A stretch of 64,000 bases of DNA from Alicyclobacillus shizuokensis NBRC 103103 (lineage in GTDB: Bacteria > Bacillota > Bacilli > Alicyclobacillales > Alicyclobacillaceae): NCBI RefSeq assembly GCF_001552255.1, contig NZ_BCQV01000004.1, positions 99,492 through 163,491 of the forward strand, given 5' to 3'. The notes below the pieces were generated by a model. That model saw nothing but the letters and a program-made list of their open reading frames with translations. It searched no databases and was not told where the DNA came from. Shown one piece after another: positions 43,112 to 54,648 of the stretch. A program made the position numbers and the translations under genes. Every line of letters starts with the position of its first letter. The first letter of the stretch is position 1.

Positions 43112-44866
43112 ATGCGCAAGACCAAGATTGTATGTACGATTGGACCTGCCAGCGAATCGCCGGAGGTGCTCAGATCGCTCATCGAGGCCGGCATGGATGT
43201 GGCGCGGCTCAATTTTTCCCATGGATCCCACGAGGAACACGCCGAGCGCATCCGTCGCATCCGGGAGGCGGCGCAGGCGGTCGGCAAGCACGTGGCCATC
43301 ATGCTTGACATCAAAGGGCCGAAGATTCGCACTGGGAAGATAGAGGGCGGCGAGGTGGAGCTGTCCGACGGCGCCAACATCACCTTGACCATCGATCCGG
43401 TCGAGTGCGGCACCGCTGAGCGGGTGGAAATCTCCTACAAGGGCCTCGTCGAAGACGTCTACCCAGGGGCTCCCATCCGGATCGACGATGGGCTGATTGG
43501 TCTGGTAGTGGAAAAAGTTGAGGGGCACGACATCCTGTGCCGTGTCACCAACGGCGGCATCCTGAAGGATCGCAAGGGCATCAACGTACCGGGCGTGACC
43601 CTGCGCATCCCCGGGGTCACCGAAAAGGATATCGCCGATATCCGCTTCGGCATCGAGCAGGGAGTGGACCTCATCGCGGCGTCCTTTGTCCGCAAGGCGG
43701 CCGACGTGCTGGAAGTGCGCCGTCTGCTGGAAGAGCAGAACTACCAGGCGGACATCATCGCCAAGATTGAGACCCAGGAAGGGTTGGACAGGCTTGAAGA
43801 AATTGTCGCCGTCTCGGACGGTATCATGGTGGCCCGCGGCGATTTGGGTGTGGAGATTCCCACCGAAGAAGTGCCGCTGGCGCAAAAGCGCATGATTCGT
43901 CTCTGCAACCAGGCGGGTAAGCCGGTCATCACAGCCACGCAGATGCTCGACTCGATGCAGCGCAACCCGCGGCCGACGCGCGCGGAAGCCAGTGACGTGG
44001 CTAACGCTATTTTCGATGGGACGGACGCCATCATGCTCAGCGGAGAGACGGCCGCCGGCCGTTACCCGTTGCAGGCGGTGCAGACGATGGCTCAGATTGC
44101 CGAACGCGCGGAGCGAGCGCTGGCCGAGGACGAGGTGGCTACGCGCCACCGCACCGATGTGGAGAAAACGGTGACGGACGTGATTGGGCACGCGGTGGAG
44201 ACGATGGCGGCCGACTTGGGCGTGAAGGCGGTGGTGACCGCTACCACCTCGGGCCATACGGCGCGCATGATCTCCAAACACCGCCCGAACGCGCAGATTG
44301 TCGCCGCTACTCCGTCGGACAAGGTGGCGCGGAGGCTGGCGGTGTCCTTTGGCGTGCATCCGGTGGTGGTGGCCGAGGCGCAGACCACGGACGAGGTTCT
44401 GGAAACAGCGGTTGATGGCGCACTCGCCGCTGGCTACGTGCAGCCGGGCGACATGGTGATTGTCATCGCCGGGGTGCCCGTCGGGCAGCAGGGAACGACC
44501 AACCTGATCAAGGTGCACACCATTGGGGAAGTCGTCGTGCAGGGCCAGGGCGTCGGGCAGAAGGCGGTCAGCGGTCGGGCCGTGGTCGCGAGGCAGACCG
44601 AGGACTTGCTGCAGCGCGTCCACCACGGGGATATCCTGGTGACCATGGCCACCGACGCCGACGTGGTGCCCGCCATGGAGCGGGCGGCGGCCATCATCAC
44701 CGAGGAAGGTGGGCTTACCTCCCATCCGGCGGTGGTCGGGTTGAGCCTCGGCAAGCCGGTGATTGTAGGGGCGCATGAGGCGACCAGTCGCATCAAGGAC
44801 GGCGAGGTCGTGACGGTGGATGCGGTGCGCGGTCTGGTCTACCGCGGCCGCGCGCAGGTGTTGTAG
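43112..44866 (+). CDS. pyk: Pyruvate kinase with C-terminal swivelling domain
   Basis: Last glycolytic step, PEP plus ADP to pyruvate plus ATP. 584 residues: KTKIVCTIGPASESPEVLR, LNFSHGSHEEH, the catalytic Lys in IIAKIETQEGLD, MVARGDLGVEIP, and ATQMLDSMQRNPRPTRAEASD. A PEP-utilising phosphohistidine-like domain (about 475-584, GGLTSHPAVVGLSLGKPV) extends the C-terminus, as in Bacillus and Geobacillus. Confidence 0.96.
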   Translation: MRKTKIVCTIGPASESPEVLRSLIEAGMDVARLNFSHGSHEEHAERIRRIREAAQAVGKHVAIMLDIKGPKIRTGKIEGGEVELSDGANITLTIDPVECGTAERVEISYKGLVEDVYPGAPIRIDDGLIGLVVEKVEGHDILCRVTNGGILKDRKGINVPGVTLRIPGVTEKDIADIRFGIEQGVDLIAASFVRKAADVLEVRRLLEEQNYQADIIAKIETQEGLDRLEEIVAVSDGIMVARGDLGVEIPTEEVPLAQKRMIRLCNQAGKPVITATQMLDSMQRNPRPTRAEASDVANAIFDGTDAIMLSGETAAGRYPLQAVQTMAQIAERAERALAEDEVATRHRTDVEKTVTDVIGHAVETMAADLGVKAVVTATTSGHTARMISKHRPNAQIVAATPSDKVARRLAVSFGVHPVVVAEAQTTDEVLETAVDGALAAGYVQPGDMVIVIAGVPVGQQGTTNLIKVHTIGEVVVQGQGVGQKAVSGRAVVARQTEDLLQRVHHGDILVTMATDADVVPAMERAAAIITEEGGLTSHPAVVGLSLGKPVIVGAHEATSRIKDGEVVTVDAVRGLVYRGRAQVL

Positions 44867-44905
44867 ACGCGGCTTGTGGCCTCGACTGCCAGGGAAATTC
44901 GCCCG

Positions 44906-44951
44906 TTCGTCGGAGGACAAGGCGGCATATATTGCCACAGCTTCCGACGAA
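44906..44951. promoter_or_regulatory. Inverted repeat and -10-like element before YjcZ-like gene
   Basis: TTCGTCGGA (44906-44914) and TCCGACGAA (44943-44951) are perfect 9-base arms. Between them CATATATT can serve as a -10; with TTCGTC as -35 the spacer is 16, and the CATA form also suits a sporulation sigma factor. Confidence 0.4.
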
Positions 44952-44964
44952 GGGAGGGGTGACG

Positions 44965-45063
44965 ATGGACGGAGTGTTCGGTGGATTCACCCGCTGGGCG
45001 GTGGTGTTTCTGATCATCTTCGTGCTGTTCATCCTCCTGGTTCCGCACGGGGCCGGCTGTTGA
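44965..45063 (+). CDS. YjcZ-like small sporulation membrane peptide
   Basis: A 32-residue peptide: MDGVFGGFTRW, a hydrophobic helix (AVVFLIIFVLFILLV) and PHGAGC. The Gly-rich start followed by one FVLFILL helix is the pattern of the YjcZ sporulation family. ATG 44965 has AGGGAGGGGTG upstream and a good terminator follows. Below the length limit of usual gene callers. Confidence 0.7.
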   Translation: MDGVFGGFTRWAVVFLIIFVLFILLVPHGAGC

Positions 45064-45083
45064 TGCGGCAAAAGGTCCAGGGA

Positions 45084-45122
45084 AGCGGCGGTCTGGGCGT
45101 ACGACCAGGCTGCCGCTTTTTC
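45084..45122 (+). terminator. Terminator of YjcZ-like gene
   Basis: AGCGGC(GG)TCTGG pairs with CCAGGC(T)GCCGCT, loop GCGTACGA, then TTTTT. Confidence 0.85.
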
Positions 45123-45197
45123 TGCGCAAAGAACAGGAAGATTCAAATGAATGCCGAATAGAGCCGAATAGAATAGATGCGTAGAGGAGGCGTCTCT

Positions 45198-46982
45198 ATG
45201 ATCTCTTTTCCCAAGCCTGACATTGAAGAGTTCTTTCGGACGTATGCCATCACCGGCTTTGCGGTCAGCCGCGACGAGCGGCGCCTCGCTTTTTCGACCA
45301 ACCTCGGCGGGCAGTACAATCTCTGGGGCCTGGACATCGAACAGGGCTATCCATACCCCCTGACCTACGTGGACCAGGTGCCCCATTCCATTCGGTTTGA
45401 TCCGCAGGGACGGTACATCCTTGTCGGCTTCGACCGTGACGGGGATGAGAACGTGCAACTGTACGCCATCACTCCAGCGGGTGGATCGCCAACTCCGGTT
45501 CGGACCCACGCGGGACGGAGGCACTATCTGGCCGCCGTGTCGGAGGACGGCAACCGTGTGTATTACTGTTCTGACAAGGACAACCATACATACCTGAACG
45601 GGTACGTCTACGACCTGAACACCGGAGAGGAGCGCGTACTGTACCAGGGCACGGGGGGCTCCACCCACTTGCTCCAGGTCGCGCCGGACGAATCGAGTTT
45701 CGTCTTTGTGCGCCTGTTCGCCAACTCCTACATGGTCGGGTACGTTCAGGCGGGGGATGAGGTGCGGGCGCTCACGCCGGATGAAAACGTCCCCCATGTC
45801 GTGTACAGTCCGGAGTATCTCGGCGAGGAGCTGTGGTTTGCCACGGATTTTGGCGAGGACCGAGCCTACTTGGCCAGCTTCAATCTATCCACGGGCTCAT
45901 TCCAGAAGCGCCTGCAGATTGACGGAGCGGACATTGTTGCCGTCGCCGTGCACCGCCCCAGTCAGACCCTGTATCTGTGCGCCGCCCGCGGCGTCGAGGA
46001 CCGATTGTACGCCTACCATGTGCCGACTGGGGAGGGGCGGCCCATCGACCTGCCGGTTGCCGTGGTGGAAGACATCCAGGTCGGGGAGAGCGGGATGGTT
46101 TATCTGCTGGGACGCAGCGACGTAGATCCGTTCAACCTCTACCTACGCTCGCCGGACGGCGTGTGGCGGAAGCTGACGGATAACCGGGTGATGGGCGTGG
46201 CGCGCGAACAACTGTCCGCTGCGGAGGTCGTTCACTTTGCCTCCTATGATGGTCTGGAGTTGGAGGCGCTCTGGTTCCCAGCCAACCCGGAGTCTGCCAA
46301 CGGGTACACGGTCGTCTGGCCGCACGGAGGTCCGCAGGCGGCGGAGCGAAAGATGTTCCGTCCCTTCTTTCAATATCTGTGCAACCGCGGCTACAACGTC
46401 TGGGCGCCCAACTTTCGCGGCAGCACCGGGTACGGCACCAAGTTTATGCGCATGGTCGAGGGTGACTGGGGCGAGGGGCCACGTTTGGACATGCTGGCGA
46501 GCATCGAGTGGCTGCTTTCCCAAAAGCGCGCCGACAGGGACAAGTTGTTTCTTGTGGGCGGCAGCTACGGTGGGTACATGACGCTGCTTTTGCACGGTCG
46601 GCACGCGGAGTGGTTCCAGGCTTGCGTCGACATTTTCGGGCCGAGCAACCTGTTTACGTTTCTGGAGTCGGTGCCGGATCACTGGAAACCGATAATGCGT
46701 CAATGGCTCGGAGATCCAGAGGCGGACAAGGAGCGGCTGACCGCAGACTCGCCTATCACCTACCTGGATGGCATGACCAAGCCCATGCTGGTCATCCAAG
46801 GCGCCAATGATCCTCGTGTGGTGAAGGCGGAATCGGACCAGATTGTGGATGCCCTGCGTCAACGCGGAACCGAGGTGGAATACATCGTGTTTGAGGACGA
46901 AGGGCACGGGTTCATGAAGAAGCAGAATGAGATGGAAGCCTATCGGCGTATTGTGGAGTTTCTCGACAAACATCGACAATAG
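45198..46982 (+). CDS. S9-family serine peptidase (prolyl oligopeptidase type)
   Basis: Alpha/beta hydrolase peptidase of 594 residues. N-terminal seven-bladed propeller (about 20-350), then the hydrolase part with the nucleophile in GGSYGGYMT, Asp in [10 protein letters not shown] and His in DEGHGFMKK. Closest in form to acylaminoacyl-peptidase/DPP-like S9C members. No signal peptide, so cytosolic. ATG 45198 has AGAGGAGG 7 bases upstream. Substrates unknown; it stands alone. Confidence 0.9.
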   Translation: MISFPKPDIEEFFRTYAITGFAVSRDERRLAFSTNLGGQYNLWGLDIEQGYPYPLTYVDQVPHSIRFDPQGRYILVGFDRDGDENVQLYAITPAGGSPTPVRTHAGRRHYLAAVSEDGNRVYYCSDKDNHTYLNGYVYDLNTGEERVLYQGTGGSTHLLQVAPDESSFVFVRLFANSYMVGYVQAGDEVRALTPDENVPHVVYSPEYLGEELWFATDFGEDRAYLASFNLSTGSFQKRLQIDGADIVAVAVHRPSQTLYLCAARGVEDRLYAYHVPTGEGRPIDLPVAVVEDIQVGESGMVYLLGRSDVDPFNLYLRSPDGVWRKLTDNRVMGVAREQLSAAEVVHFASYDGLELEALWFPANPESANGYTVVWPHGGPQAAERKMFRPFFQYLCNRGYNVWAPNFRGSTGYGTKFMRMVEGDWGEGPRLDMLASIEWLLSQKRADRDKLFLVGGSYGGYMTLLLHGRHAEWFQACVDIFGPSNLFTFLESVPDHWKPIMRQWLGDPEADKERLTADSPITYLDGMTKPMLVIQGANDPRVVKAESDQIVDALRQRGTEVEYIVFEDEGHGFMKKQNEMEAYRRIVEFLDKHRQ

Positions 46983-47071
46983 GCGGTTGCGAAGGACAAG
47001 CGCGGTGACCTGTGCGTGGGTCTTCCCGTAAGGTGGAGTGAACTCATCCTTTCCATCGGGAGGTCGCACGC

Positions 47072-47368
47072 ATGAGCATTCTGTTGGGAGACACCGCGAT
47101 GTTGATTGCGTTTGAGGTCGTGATGGCCCTCATTGCCCTGCGCATTCTGGTCACCGCGGCGTTAGACCTGAGGGGAACGGTCGATTGGTCCGAGTGGGCC
47201 CGTTCGGTTACACGCCCCATGTTGACCGACGCTCTGCCGCTCATCCTTCTCTCCTGGCTGACGACGGCAGACCCGACGCACCTCGTCGCTAACGCCTGGT
47301 TCTACGTGGCTGCGGCGTTGATTGTGGTTCGCACTTTGCTTGAACTGCTACGGCGCGTGCGCGGCTGA
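47072..47368 (+). CDS. Small membrane protein, unknown
   Basis: Hypothetical protein of 98 residues with three hydrophobic stretches (about 8-30, 52-66, 72-90) and an Arg-rich end. GGGAGG precedes ATG at a good distance, and a terminator follows at 47450. No family recognised. Confidence 0.6.
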   Translation: MSILLGDTAMLIAFEVVMALIALRILVTAALDLRGTVDWSEWARSVTRPMLTDALPLILLSWLTTADPTHLVANAWFYVAAALIVVRTLLELLRRVRG

Positions 47369-47449
47369 CACAGAGTCCCGTCTCTGCAGAGAAGTTGGCA
47401 GGTGTGCGTACACACGGGTCAGGCACTGGAGCCGATCCCCCTTTCTTAC

Positions 47450-47475
47450 GGCCGCCCTGTTGGGCGGCTGTTTTT
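47450..47475 (+). terminator. Terminator after small membrane protein gene
   Basis: GGCCGCCC and GGGCGGCT around loop TGTT (stem 47450-47469), followed by GTTTTTG. Confidence 0.8.
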
Positions 47476-47597
47476 GACTTCCTCGCCATCAATATTGTCC
47501 TCATGTACGTGTTTGTGCCCCCGGGAGCCCGTGTAGCTGTGCAATCCAATGGACGCGGGAGTGCGAGCGAATCCACGCGGCTGGGCCGGTGAAGCAC

Positions 47598-47626
47598 TTG
47601 CGGGTCGGCGGCAACTTCGTTAAGAT
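47598..47626 (+). promoter_or_regulatory. Candidate promoter of trpS leader
   Basis: TTGCGG (47598-47603), 17-base spacer, TAAGAT (47621-47626). It lies about 110 bases before the T-box stem I, farther than usual. Confidence 0.4.
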
Positions 47627-47737
47627 GATGCGTAGTCCCAGCCTCCGCAGCTAGCGCCGTTCTCCGGTTGTCCAAGGCGCGGCGGCGGGCGGATCGACAG
47701 AAAGCTGTCTTCTGGAACTTGTGTCGTGGAAACGGCT

Positions 47738-49034
<1,297 letters not shown>

Positions 49035-49181
49035 CCTGCGCCCAGCCGCATCCCGGGCGAGGGCCGTCCAACCGAGGCAGCACCGTCGCCGGGGTGCCCC
49101 CATCCGGGGGAACTCAGATTGTCGTCAGGAAAGCAAGGGTTTCTTCTGAACAATATGTGATTTTTCTTTGAAAATTGCCTG

Positions 49182-49190
49182 TGGTAAGAT
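49182..49190 (+). promoter_or_regulatory. Extended -10 of icd
   Basis: TGGTAAGAT at 49182-49190 with no clear -35; about 40 bases before the icd start. Confidence 0.4.
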
Positions 49191-49230
49191 TTTCGAGAGA
49201 CAACACGCGTGCAAAGGGAGGCCAGCGGCG

Positions 49231-50523
49231 ATGGCGTTCAAAACCTACCAAGCTCCGGTTGACGGAGAACCGATAACAAAGCAAGCGGGGAAGCTGAAGG
49301 TTCCGGATGTGCCCATCATTCCGTTCATTGAGGGAGATGGTACAGGTCCCGATATTTGGCGCGCCTCTCAGCGTGTGTTTGACGCGGCGGTGGCCAAGGT
49401 GTACGGTGGCAAGCGGCGGATTGCGTGGTACGAGGTGTATGCCGGTGAAAAGGCTTTCAACAAGTTCGGCGAATGGTTGCCGGACGACACGCTGACCGCC
49501 CTCTCCACCTACCTGGTGGGCATCAAGGGCCCGCTGACGACGCCGGTCGGTGGCGGCATCCGCTCCCTGAATGTGGCGTTGCGCCAGGAGCTGGATCTCT
49601 ACGTCTGCCAGCGCCCTGTCCGCTGGTTTCGCGGTGTTCCCTCGCCGGTCAAGCAGCCTGAACTCATCGATATGGTCATTTTCCGGGAGAACTCCGAAGA
49701 CATTTACGCCGGCGTCGAGTGGGCGGAAGGGACTCCGGAGGTCAAGAAGGTCATCGACTTCCTGCGCAACGAGATGAAGGTCACCAAGATCCGTTTCCCG
49801 GAAACCTCGGGCATCGGCATCAAACCGGTCTCGCGTGAAGGCACCGAGCGGCTGGTGCGAGCGGCCATCGACTACGCGTTGGCGCACGGGCGCAAGAGTG
49901 TGACGCTCGTGCACAAAGGCAACATCATGAAGTTCACTGAAGGGGCGTTCAAAAACTGGGGCTACGAACTCGCGGAACGCGAGTACGCCGACAAGGTCTT
50001 CACATGGGCTCAGTACGACCGCATCAAAGCGGAGCAGGGGCAGGACGCAGCCAACAAGGCGCAGGCCGAGGCGGTCGCCGCTGGCAAGTTGATTGTCAAG
50101 GACGTCATTGCTGACGCTTTTCTGCAGCAAATCCTCCTGCGTCCGGCGGAGTATGATGTCATTGCCACTCTCAACCTTAACGGTGACTACATCTCGGACG
50201 CACTGGCGGCGCAGGTTGGCGGGATTGGCATTGCGCCGGGAGCCAATATTAACTACGAATCGGGTCACGCCGTGTTTGAGGCTACGCATGGCACCGCCCC
50301 CAAGTATGCGGGACTGGACAAGGTCAATCCGGGTTCAGTCATCCTCTCGGGCGTCATGATGTTTGAGTACCTGGGGTGGCAAGAGGTTGCTGACGCAATC
50401 ACTTCGGCCCTGGAAAAGACGATTGAGCAGAAAGTCGTCACCTACGACTTCGCCCGCCTGATGGAGGGCGCCAAAGAAGTCAAAACCTCCGAATTCGGCG
50501 ACGCATTGATTGCCAATCTATGA
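49231..50523 (+). CDS. icd: Isocitrate dehydrogenase (NADP)
   Basis: Oxidative decarboxylation of isocitrate to 2-oxoglutarate in the TCA cycle. 430 residues: [15 protein letters not shown], the substrate loop [17 protein letters not shown] (with the regulatory Ser), [33 protein letters not shown] and [17 protein letters not shown] precedes ATG 49231. It forms the conserved icd-mdh pair; citZ is not in front of it here. Confidence 0.96.
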   Translation: MAFKTYQAPVDGEPITKQAGKLKVPDVPIIPFIEGDGTGPDIWRASQRVFDAAVAKVYGGKRRIAWYEVYAGEKAFNKFGEWLPDDTLTALSTYLVGIKGPLTTPVGGGIRSLNVALRQELDLYVCQRPVRWFRGVPSPVKQPELIDMVIFRENSEDIYAGVEWAEGTPEVKKVIDFLRNEMKVTKIRFPETSGIGIKPVSREGTERLVRAAIDYALAHGRKSVTLVHKGNIMKFTEGAFKNWGYELAEREYADKVFTWAQYDRIKAEQGQDAANKAQAEAVAAGKLIVKDVIADAFLQQILLRPAEYDVIATLNLNGDYISDALAAQVGGIGIAPGANINYESGHAVFEATHGTAPKYAGLDKVNPGSVILSGVMMFEYLGWQEVADAITSALEKTIEQKVVTYDFARLMEGAKEVKTSEFGDALIANL

Positions 50524-50589
50524 TGGATTGGTTCGGCATTTCAGCTATGGAAGGGACTGCGAGGCATGGAAGTCAAGGAGGAATTGAAA

Positions 50590-51534
50590 ATGATTAAACG
50601 GAAGAAAATTTCCGTTATCGGAGCGGGGTTCACCGGTTCAACGACGGCGTTCATGCTCGCGCTGAAAGAACTCGGGGACGTGGTGTTGGTCGACATTCCG
50701 CAGTTGGAGGACCCGACCCGCGGAAAGGCGCTGGATATGGCCGAAGCGCTGCCGGTGGTCGGCCAGGATGTGCATGTCATCGGCACCTCCAGTTACGAGG
50801 ACACGGCCGGATCGGACCTGGTCATCATCACCGCCGGTGTGGCCCGCAAGCCGGGAATGAGCCGCGATGACTTGGTGACGACCAACGCCGGCATCGTCCG
50901 CTCGGTCACTGAGCAGGTGGTCAAGTTTTCTCCCGACACCATCATCATCGTGCTCAGCAACCCGGTGGACGCCATGACCTACGTGGCGTACAAGACCTCT
51001 GGATTTCCAAAGAACCGCGTCATCGGCCAGGCCGGTGTGCTCGACACCGCGCGCTTCCGCACGTTTGTGGCCGAGGAGGTTGGCGTGTCGGTGGAGGACG
51101 TGTCCGGTTTTGTGCTCGGCGTGCACGGGGACGACATGGTTCCGCTCATCCGCTACTCGTACGTCGGTGGCATCCCACTGGAGAAGCTGTTATCCAAGGA
51201 CAAGATTGACGCCATCGTCGAGCGTACCCGCAAGGGTGGCGGTGAAATCGTCAACCTGCTCGGCAACGGCAGCGCTTATTACGCACCGGCCGCCTCGCTG
51301 GTCCAGATGGCGGAAGCCATCCTGAAAGACAAGCGGCGCCTGCTGCCGGCGATTGCCTATCTGGAGGGAGAATACGGGTACCAGGACCTGTTCCTCGGCG
51401 TACCCACGATTCTGGGTGGCAACGGACTGGAGAAGGTTATCGAGGTCGATCTCTTGCCTGAGGAGAAGGAAGCGCTAGACAAGTCGGCCCAATCGGTTCG
51501 CAGCGTCATCAACGTGGTCAAGTCCAAGCGGTAA
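50590..51534 (+). CDS. mdh: Malate dehydrogenase
   Basis: NAD-dependent malate to oxaloacetate, lactate-dehydrogenase-like type of 314 residues. NAD loop [15 protein letters not shown], substrate Arg in [27 protein letters not shown], and the catalytic His in [15 protein letters not shown] 50590 lies 7 bases after AAGGAGGA; an earlier in-frame ATG at 50566 lacks a site. Confidence 0.95.
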   Translation: MIKRKKISVIGAGFTGSTTAFMLALKELGDVVLVDIPQLEDPTRGKALDMAEALPVVGQDVHVIGTSSYEDTAGSDLVIITAGVARKPGMSRDDLVTTNAGIVRSVTEQVVKFSPDTIIIVLSNPVDAMTYVAYKTSGFPKNRVIGQAGVLDTARFRTFVAEEVGVSVEDVSGFVLGVHGDDMVPLIRYSYVGGIPLEKLLSKDKIDAIVERTRKGGGEIVNLLGNGSAYYAPAASLVQMAEAILKDKRRLLPAIAYLEGEYGYQDLFLGVPTILGGNGLEKVIEVDLLPEEKEALDKSAQSVRSVINVVKSKR

Positions 51535-51677
51535 CCTCCGTTCCCATTCCACTCGGCCGTCTACCCTTTCACAGGATGCGTCCGGTCCGGGTAGTCTAGG
51601 TGTCGGCATGGTTATCGAGATGGCCGCTGCTGGTCTCCCCATCGCCCGGGCGGCCGGATCGCCCGAAAGCCTGTTGA

Positions 51678-51708
51678 AAAGCCTGCGCCTGACGGCGTAG
51701 GCTTTTTC
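51678..51708 (+). terminator. Terminator of icd-mdh
   Basis: AAGCCTGCGCC and GGCGTAGGCTT with loop TGAC, followed by TTTCTT. The rest of 51535-51854 holds only the polA -10. Confidence 0.8.
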
Positions 51709-51795
51709 TTGAACGCGTGTGGAACGGTATGGCAGGCTGACCAAATGCCGTCTGTCCCGGTTGCCTGCAGAGCGGCCAATTGGGTCCCGCCCGTG

Positions 51796-51804
51796 TGGTA
51801 CAAT
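51796..51804 (+). promoter_or_regulatory. Extended -10 of polA
   Basis: TGGTACAAT at 51796-51804, about 50 bases before the polA start. Confidence 0.45.
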
Positions 51805-51854
51805 GGGGAGAGCAAGCCGACGTTTCGACCCCCATTTGGGAGTGAGGTACCTCT

Positions 51855-54584
51855 ATGGCCACGGACGCACCGAAACTTGTCCTCATCGATGGCAACAGCA
51901 TCACCTATCGCGCATTCTTCGCACTGCCGCCGCTGTCCAACGCGCGCGGACAATTCACCAATGCGGTGTTTGGGTTCACGCAGATGTTGCTGAGACTCCT
52001 GCAGGATGAAAACCCAACACATATCGCCGTGGCGTTTGACGTCGGCAAGACGACGTTTCGGCACCATGTGTTTGAGGAATACAAGGGAACACGACAAAAG
52101 ACACCCAGCGAGCTTTCGGAACAGTTTCCGCTCGTGCGCGAGGTTCTCCACGCGTTTCGGATCCCGGTGATTGAACTGGAAAACTATGAGGCGGACGATC
52201 TTATCGGCACGCTCTCGCGGATCGCGGAGGCGGAAGGTCTGCCCACCTTGGTCGTATCCGGGGACAGGGATCTCCTGCAGTTGGTCAGCGATACGGTTCA
52301 CGCCGCCGTCACACGCAGGGGCATCACCGACATGGACGTGTATGATGTGGAGGCGGTGCGCGCCCGTTTTGAGCTGTCCCCGGAACAGATTGTTGATCTC
52401 AAGGGGCTTATGGGCGACAACTCGGACAACATCCCGGGCGTGCCCGGGGTTGGGGAGAAGACCGCCATCAAGCTGCTCAAAGAGTACCATACAGTCGAGC
52501 GCGTGCTGGAGCACATCGACGAGATCCCCGGCAAGAAACTGCAGGAGCGGCTGCGTGAGAACCGGGAGCAGGCGTTGATGTCCAAGCAACTGGCCACCAT
52601 TTGCCGTAAGGCCCCGATTGACGTCAGCATCGACCAACTGAAATACGAAGGCTATGAGGCAGCGGCGGTGCGCCGCGTGTTTCACGATTTGGGTTTTCAG
52701 TCACTCATCGACAGGATTTCCGGGGAAATCGACAGCCCCAGCGAGGCTCGCTCGGACGTGGGCGCGGATGGCGGGCAACTGCCTGATCTGCAAGTGGAGG
52801 TGATTGTGGATAAACCGCAGCTGCAGTCCATGTGGACGAAGCTGAGCGGTACCGTTGGGATTGTGCCCCACTTCGCCGAGGGTGGGTACCAGACGGCCGA
52901 CGTGTGCGGCGTGGCTATCGGTTTGGCCAATCACGGCTACTACGTTTCGTTCGCGGGCGAACTGGGTATGGCGGATGTCCAGAGGTTGTGGACGGACGAC
53001 TGGGATAAAGTGGTCTTTGACATCAAGGCGTTGGCGGTCGCTCTGGACAGTCACGGCCACAGCCTGCAGCTGGACGACAGTTGGGACGACGCCATGATTG
53101 GCAGCTATCTGCTCAATCCTTCCGACGGAGAGCCGTCGTTGGCCGATATTCTGGAGCGGGAGTTGAAGGTCCGCCTGGATGATCGATTGCGCCGTGCGGC
53201 CGGCGGTCGGGTGTCAGGCGCCGGCCGCGGAAAGTCGGCCGATGCCCATTCCATGCCAGATGCCGACGCGGCGCGGGCCGAGGCCGAGGGGTTGGTCCGC
53301 ATCGCCTCGCTGTTGATAGATCTGAACCGACACACTCAGCAGGCTCTGTCGGCGCAGGACCTGGAGCGTCTGTACCGGGAAGTGGAGCTGCCGCTGGCGA
53401 TGGTGCTGGCACGCATGGAGTCGCTCGGCTTTCTGGTGAACGCTGATTGGCTGCGCCAGTATGGAGAGGAACTGTCTGGGCGCATTGCCGAGCTGGAGCA
53501 GGATATCTATCGTTTGGCCGGGTGCGAGTTCAACATCAACTCGCCAAAGCAGCTCGGCGAGGTGCTGTTCGACAAACTGGGCCTACCAGCGGTGAAAAGG
53601 ACGAAGACCGGGTACTCGACCAGCGCGGATGTGCTGGAGAAGCTGGCGTCCTACCACGAAGTCGTCGAACGGATTCTCGAGTTTCGACAGCTCGGCAAAC
53701 TGCAGTCCACATACGTGGATGGGCTGCTCAAGGTCATTCGGCCTGAGACGGGGCGCGTGCACACCCGTTTCCATCAAACGCTGACCGCCACCGGACGGCT
53801 TTCCAGCAGCGATCCGAACCTGCAAAACATCCCCATCCGCATGGACGAGGGACGCCGGTTGCGCCAAGCATTCACAGCCAGCTACGAGGATTGGTCGATT
53901 CTCTCGGCCGACTATTCGCAGATTGAGCTACGCATTCTCGCGCATTTATCGGGTGACGAGACGCTGATTGAGGCGTTCCGCCAAGGCATGGATATCCATA
54001 CGCGCACGGCGGCGGATGTGTTTGAGGTGAGTCCGGAGGAGGTCACACCGCTCATGCGCCGCCAGGCCAAGGCGGTCAACTTCGGCATCGTGTACGGCAT
54101 CAGCGACTATGGGCTGTCGCAAAACCTGGGCATCCCGCGCAAGCAAGCGGCGGAATTCATCGAGGGATACTTCGCCAAGTTCCCTGGCGTCAGGCGCTAT
54201 ATGGACGAAGTCGTGGAGATGGCGAAGCGGCAAGGGTATGTGACCACCTTGCTGAACCGTCGCCGCTATTTGCCCGACATCCGCAGCCGCAACTATAACC
54301 TGCGCAGTTTTGCCGAGCGGACGGCGATGAACACGCCGATTCAGGGCACGGCGGCCGACATCATCAAGTTGGCGATGGTGCGCATCGACGAAGCCTTGCA
54401 GGGCTCCGATTTGAAGGCGCGTATGCTGCTGCAGGTGCACGACGAGTTGATTTTCGAGTGCCCGAACAGCGAGTTGGAGGCGCTCCGTGAGCTGGTCGAG
54501 GACAAAATGGAGAATGCCATGGTGCTGAGTGTGCCGCTCAAGGTGGATGTACACGTAGGCAAAACGTGGTACGAAGCGAAATAA
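51855..54584 (+). CDS. polA: DNA polymerase I
   Basis: Repair and Okazaki-fragment polymerase of 909 residues. The 5'-3' exonuclease domain (about 1-300) has LVLIDGNSITYRAFFAL and GDNSDNIPGVPGVGEKTA. The central 3'-5' exonuclease fold (about 310-500) lacks the DxE catalytic pair (the site reads VPHFAEGGYQTAD), as in B. subtilis and Geobacillus. The polymerase domain (about 530-909) has DYSQIELRILAHLSGDE, RRQAKAVNFGIVYGIS and LQVHDELIFE. Followed by mutM and coaE, the usual repair cluster. Confidence 0.96.
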   Translation: MATDAPKLVLIDGNSITYRAFFALPPLSNARGQFTNAVFGFTQMLLRLLQDENPTHIAVAFDVGKTTFRHHVFEEYKGTRQKTPSELSEQFPLVREVLHAFRIPVIELENYEADDLIGTLSRIAEAEGLPTLVVSGDRDLLQLVSDTVHAAVTRRGITDMDVYDVEAVRARFELSPEQIVDLKGLMGDNSDNIPGVPGVGEKTAIKLLKEYHTVERVLEHIDEIPGKKLQERLRENREQALMSKQLATICRKAPIDVSIDQLKYEGYEAAAVRRVFHDLGFQSLIDRISGEIDSPSEARSDVGADGGQLPDLQVEVIVDKPQLQSMWTKLSGTVGIVPHFAEGGYQTADVCGVAIGLANHGYYVSFAGELGMADVQRLWTDDWDKVVFDIKALAVALDSHGHSLQLDDSWDDAMIGSYLLNPSDGEPSLADILERELKVRLDDRLRRAAGGRVSGAGRGKSADAHSMPDADAARAEAEGLVRIASLLIDLNRHTQQALSAQDLERLYREVELPLAMVLARMESLGFLVNADWLRQYGEELSGRIAELEQDIYRLAGCEFNINSPKQLGEVLFDKLGLPAVKRTKTGYSTSADVLEKLASYHEVVERILEFRQLGKLQSTYVDGLLKVIRPETGRVHTRFHQTLTATGRLSSSDPNLQNIPIRMDEGRRLRQAFTASYEDWSILSADYSQIELRILAHLSGDETLIEAFRQGMDIHTRTAADVFEVSPEEVTPLMRRQAKAVNFGIVYGISDYGLSQNLGIPRKQAAEFIEGYFAKFPGVRRYMDEVVEMAKRQGYVTTLLNRRRYLPDIRSRNYNLRSFAERTAMNTPIQGTAADIIKLAMVRIDEALQGSDLKARMLLQVHDELIFECPNSELEALRELVEDKMENAMVLSVPLKVDVHVGKTWYEAK

Positions 54585-54648
54585 AGCGTCAAGTCAAGAC
54601 ATCAAGTCCAGGCGTCCGCCGGAACGCAGGTAGAAGGGGGTGCATGCT

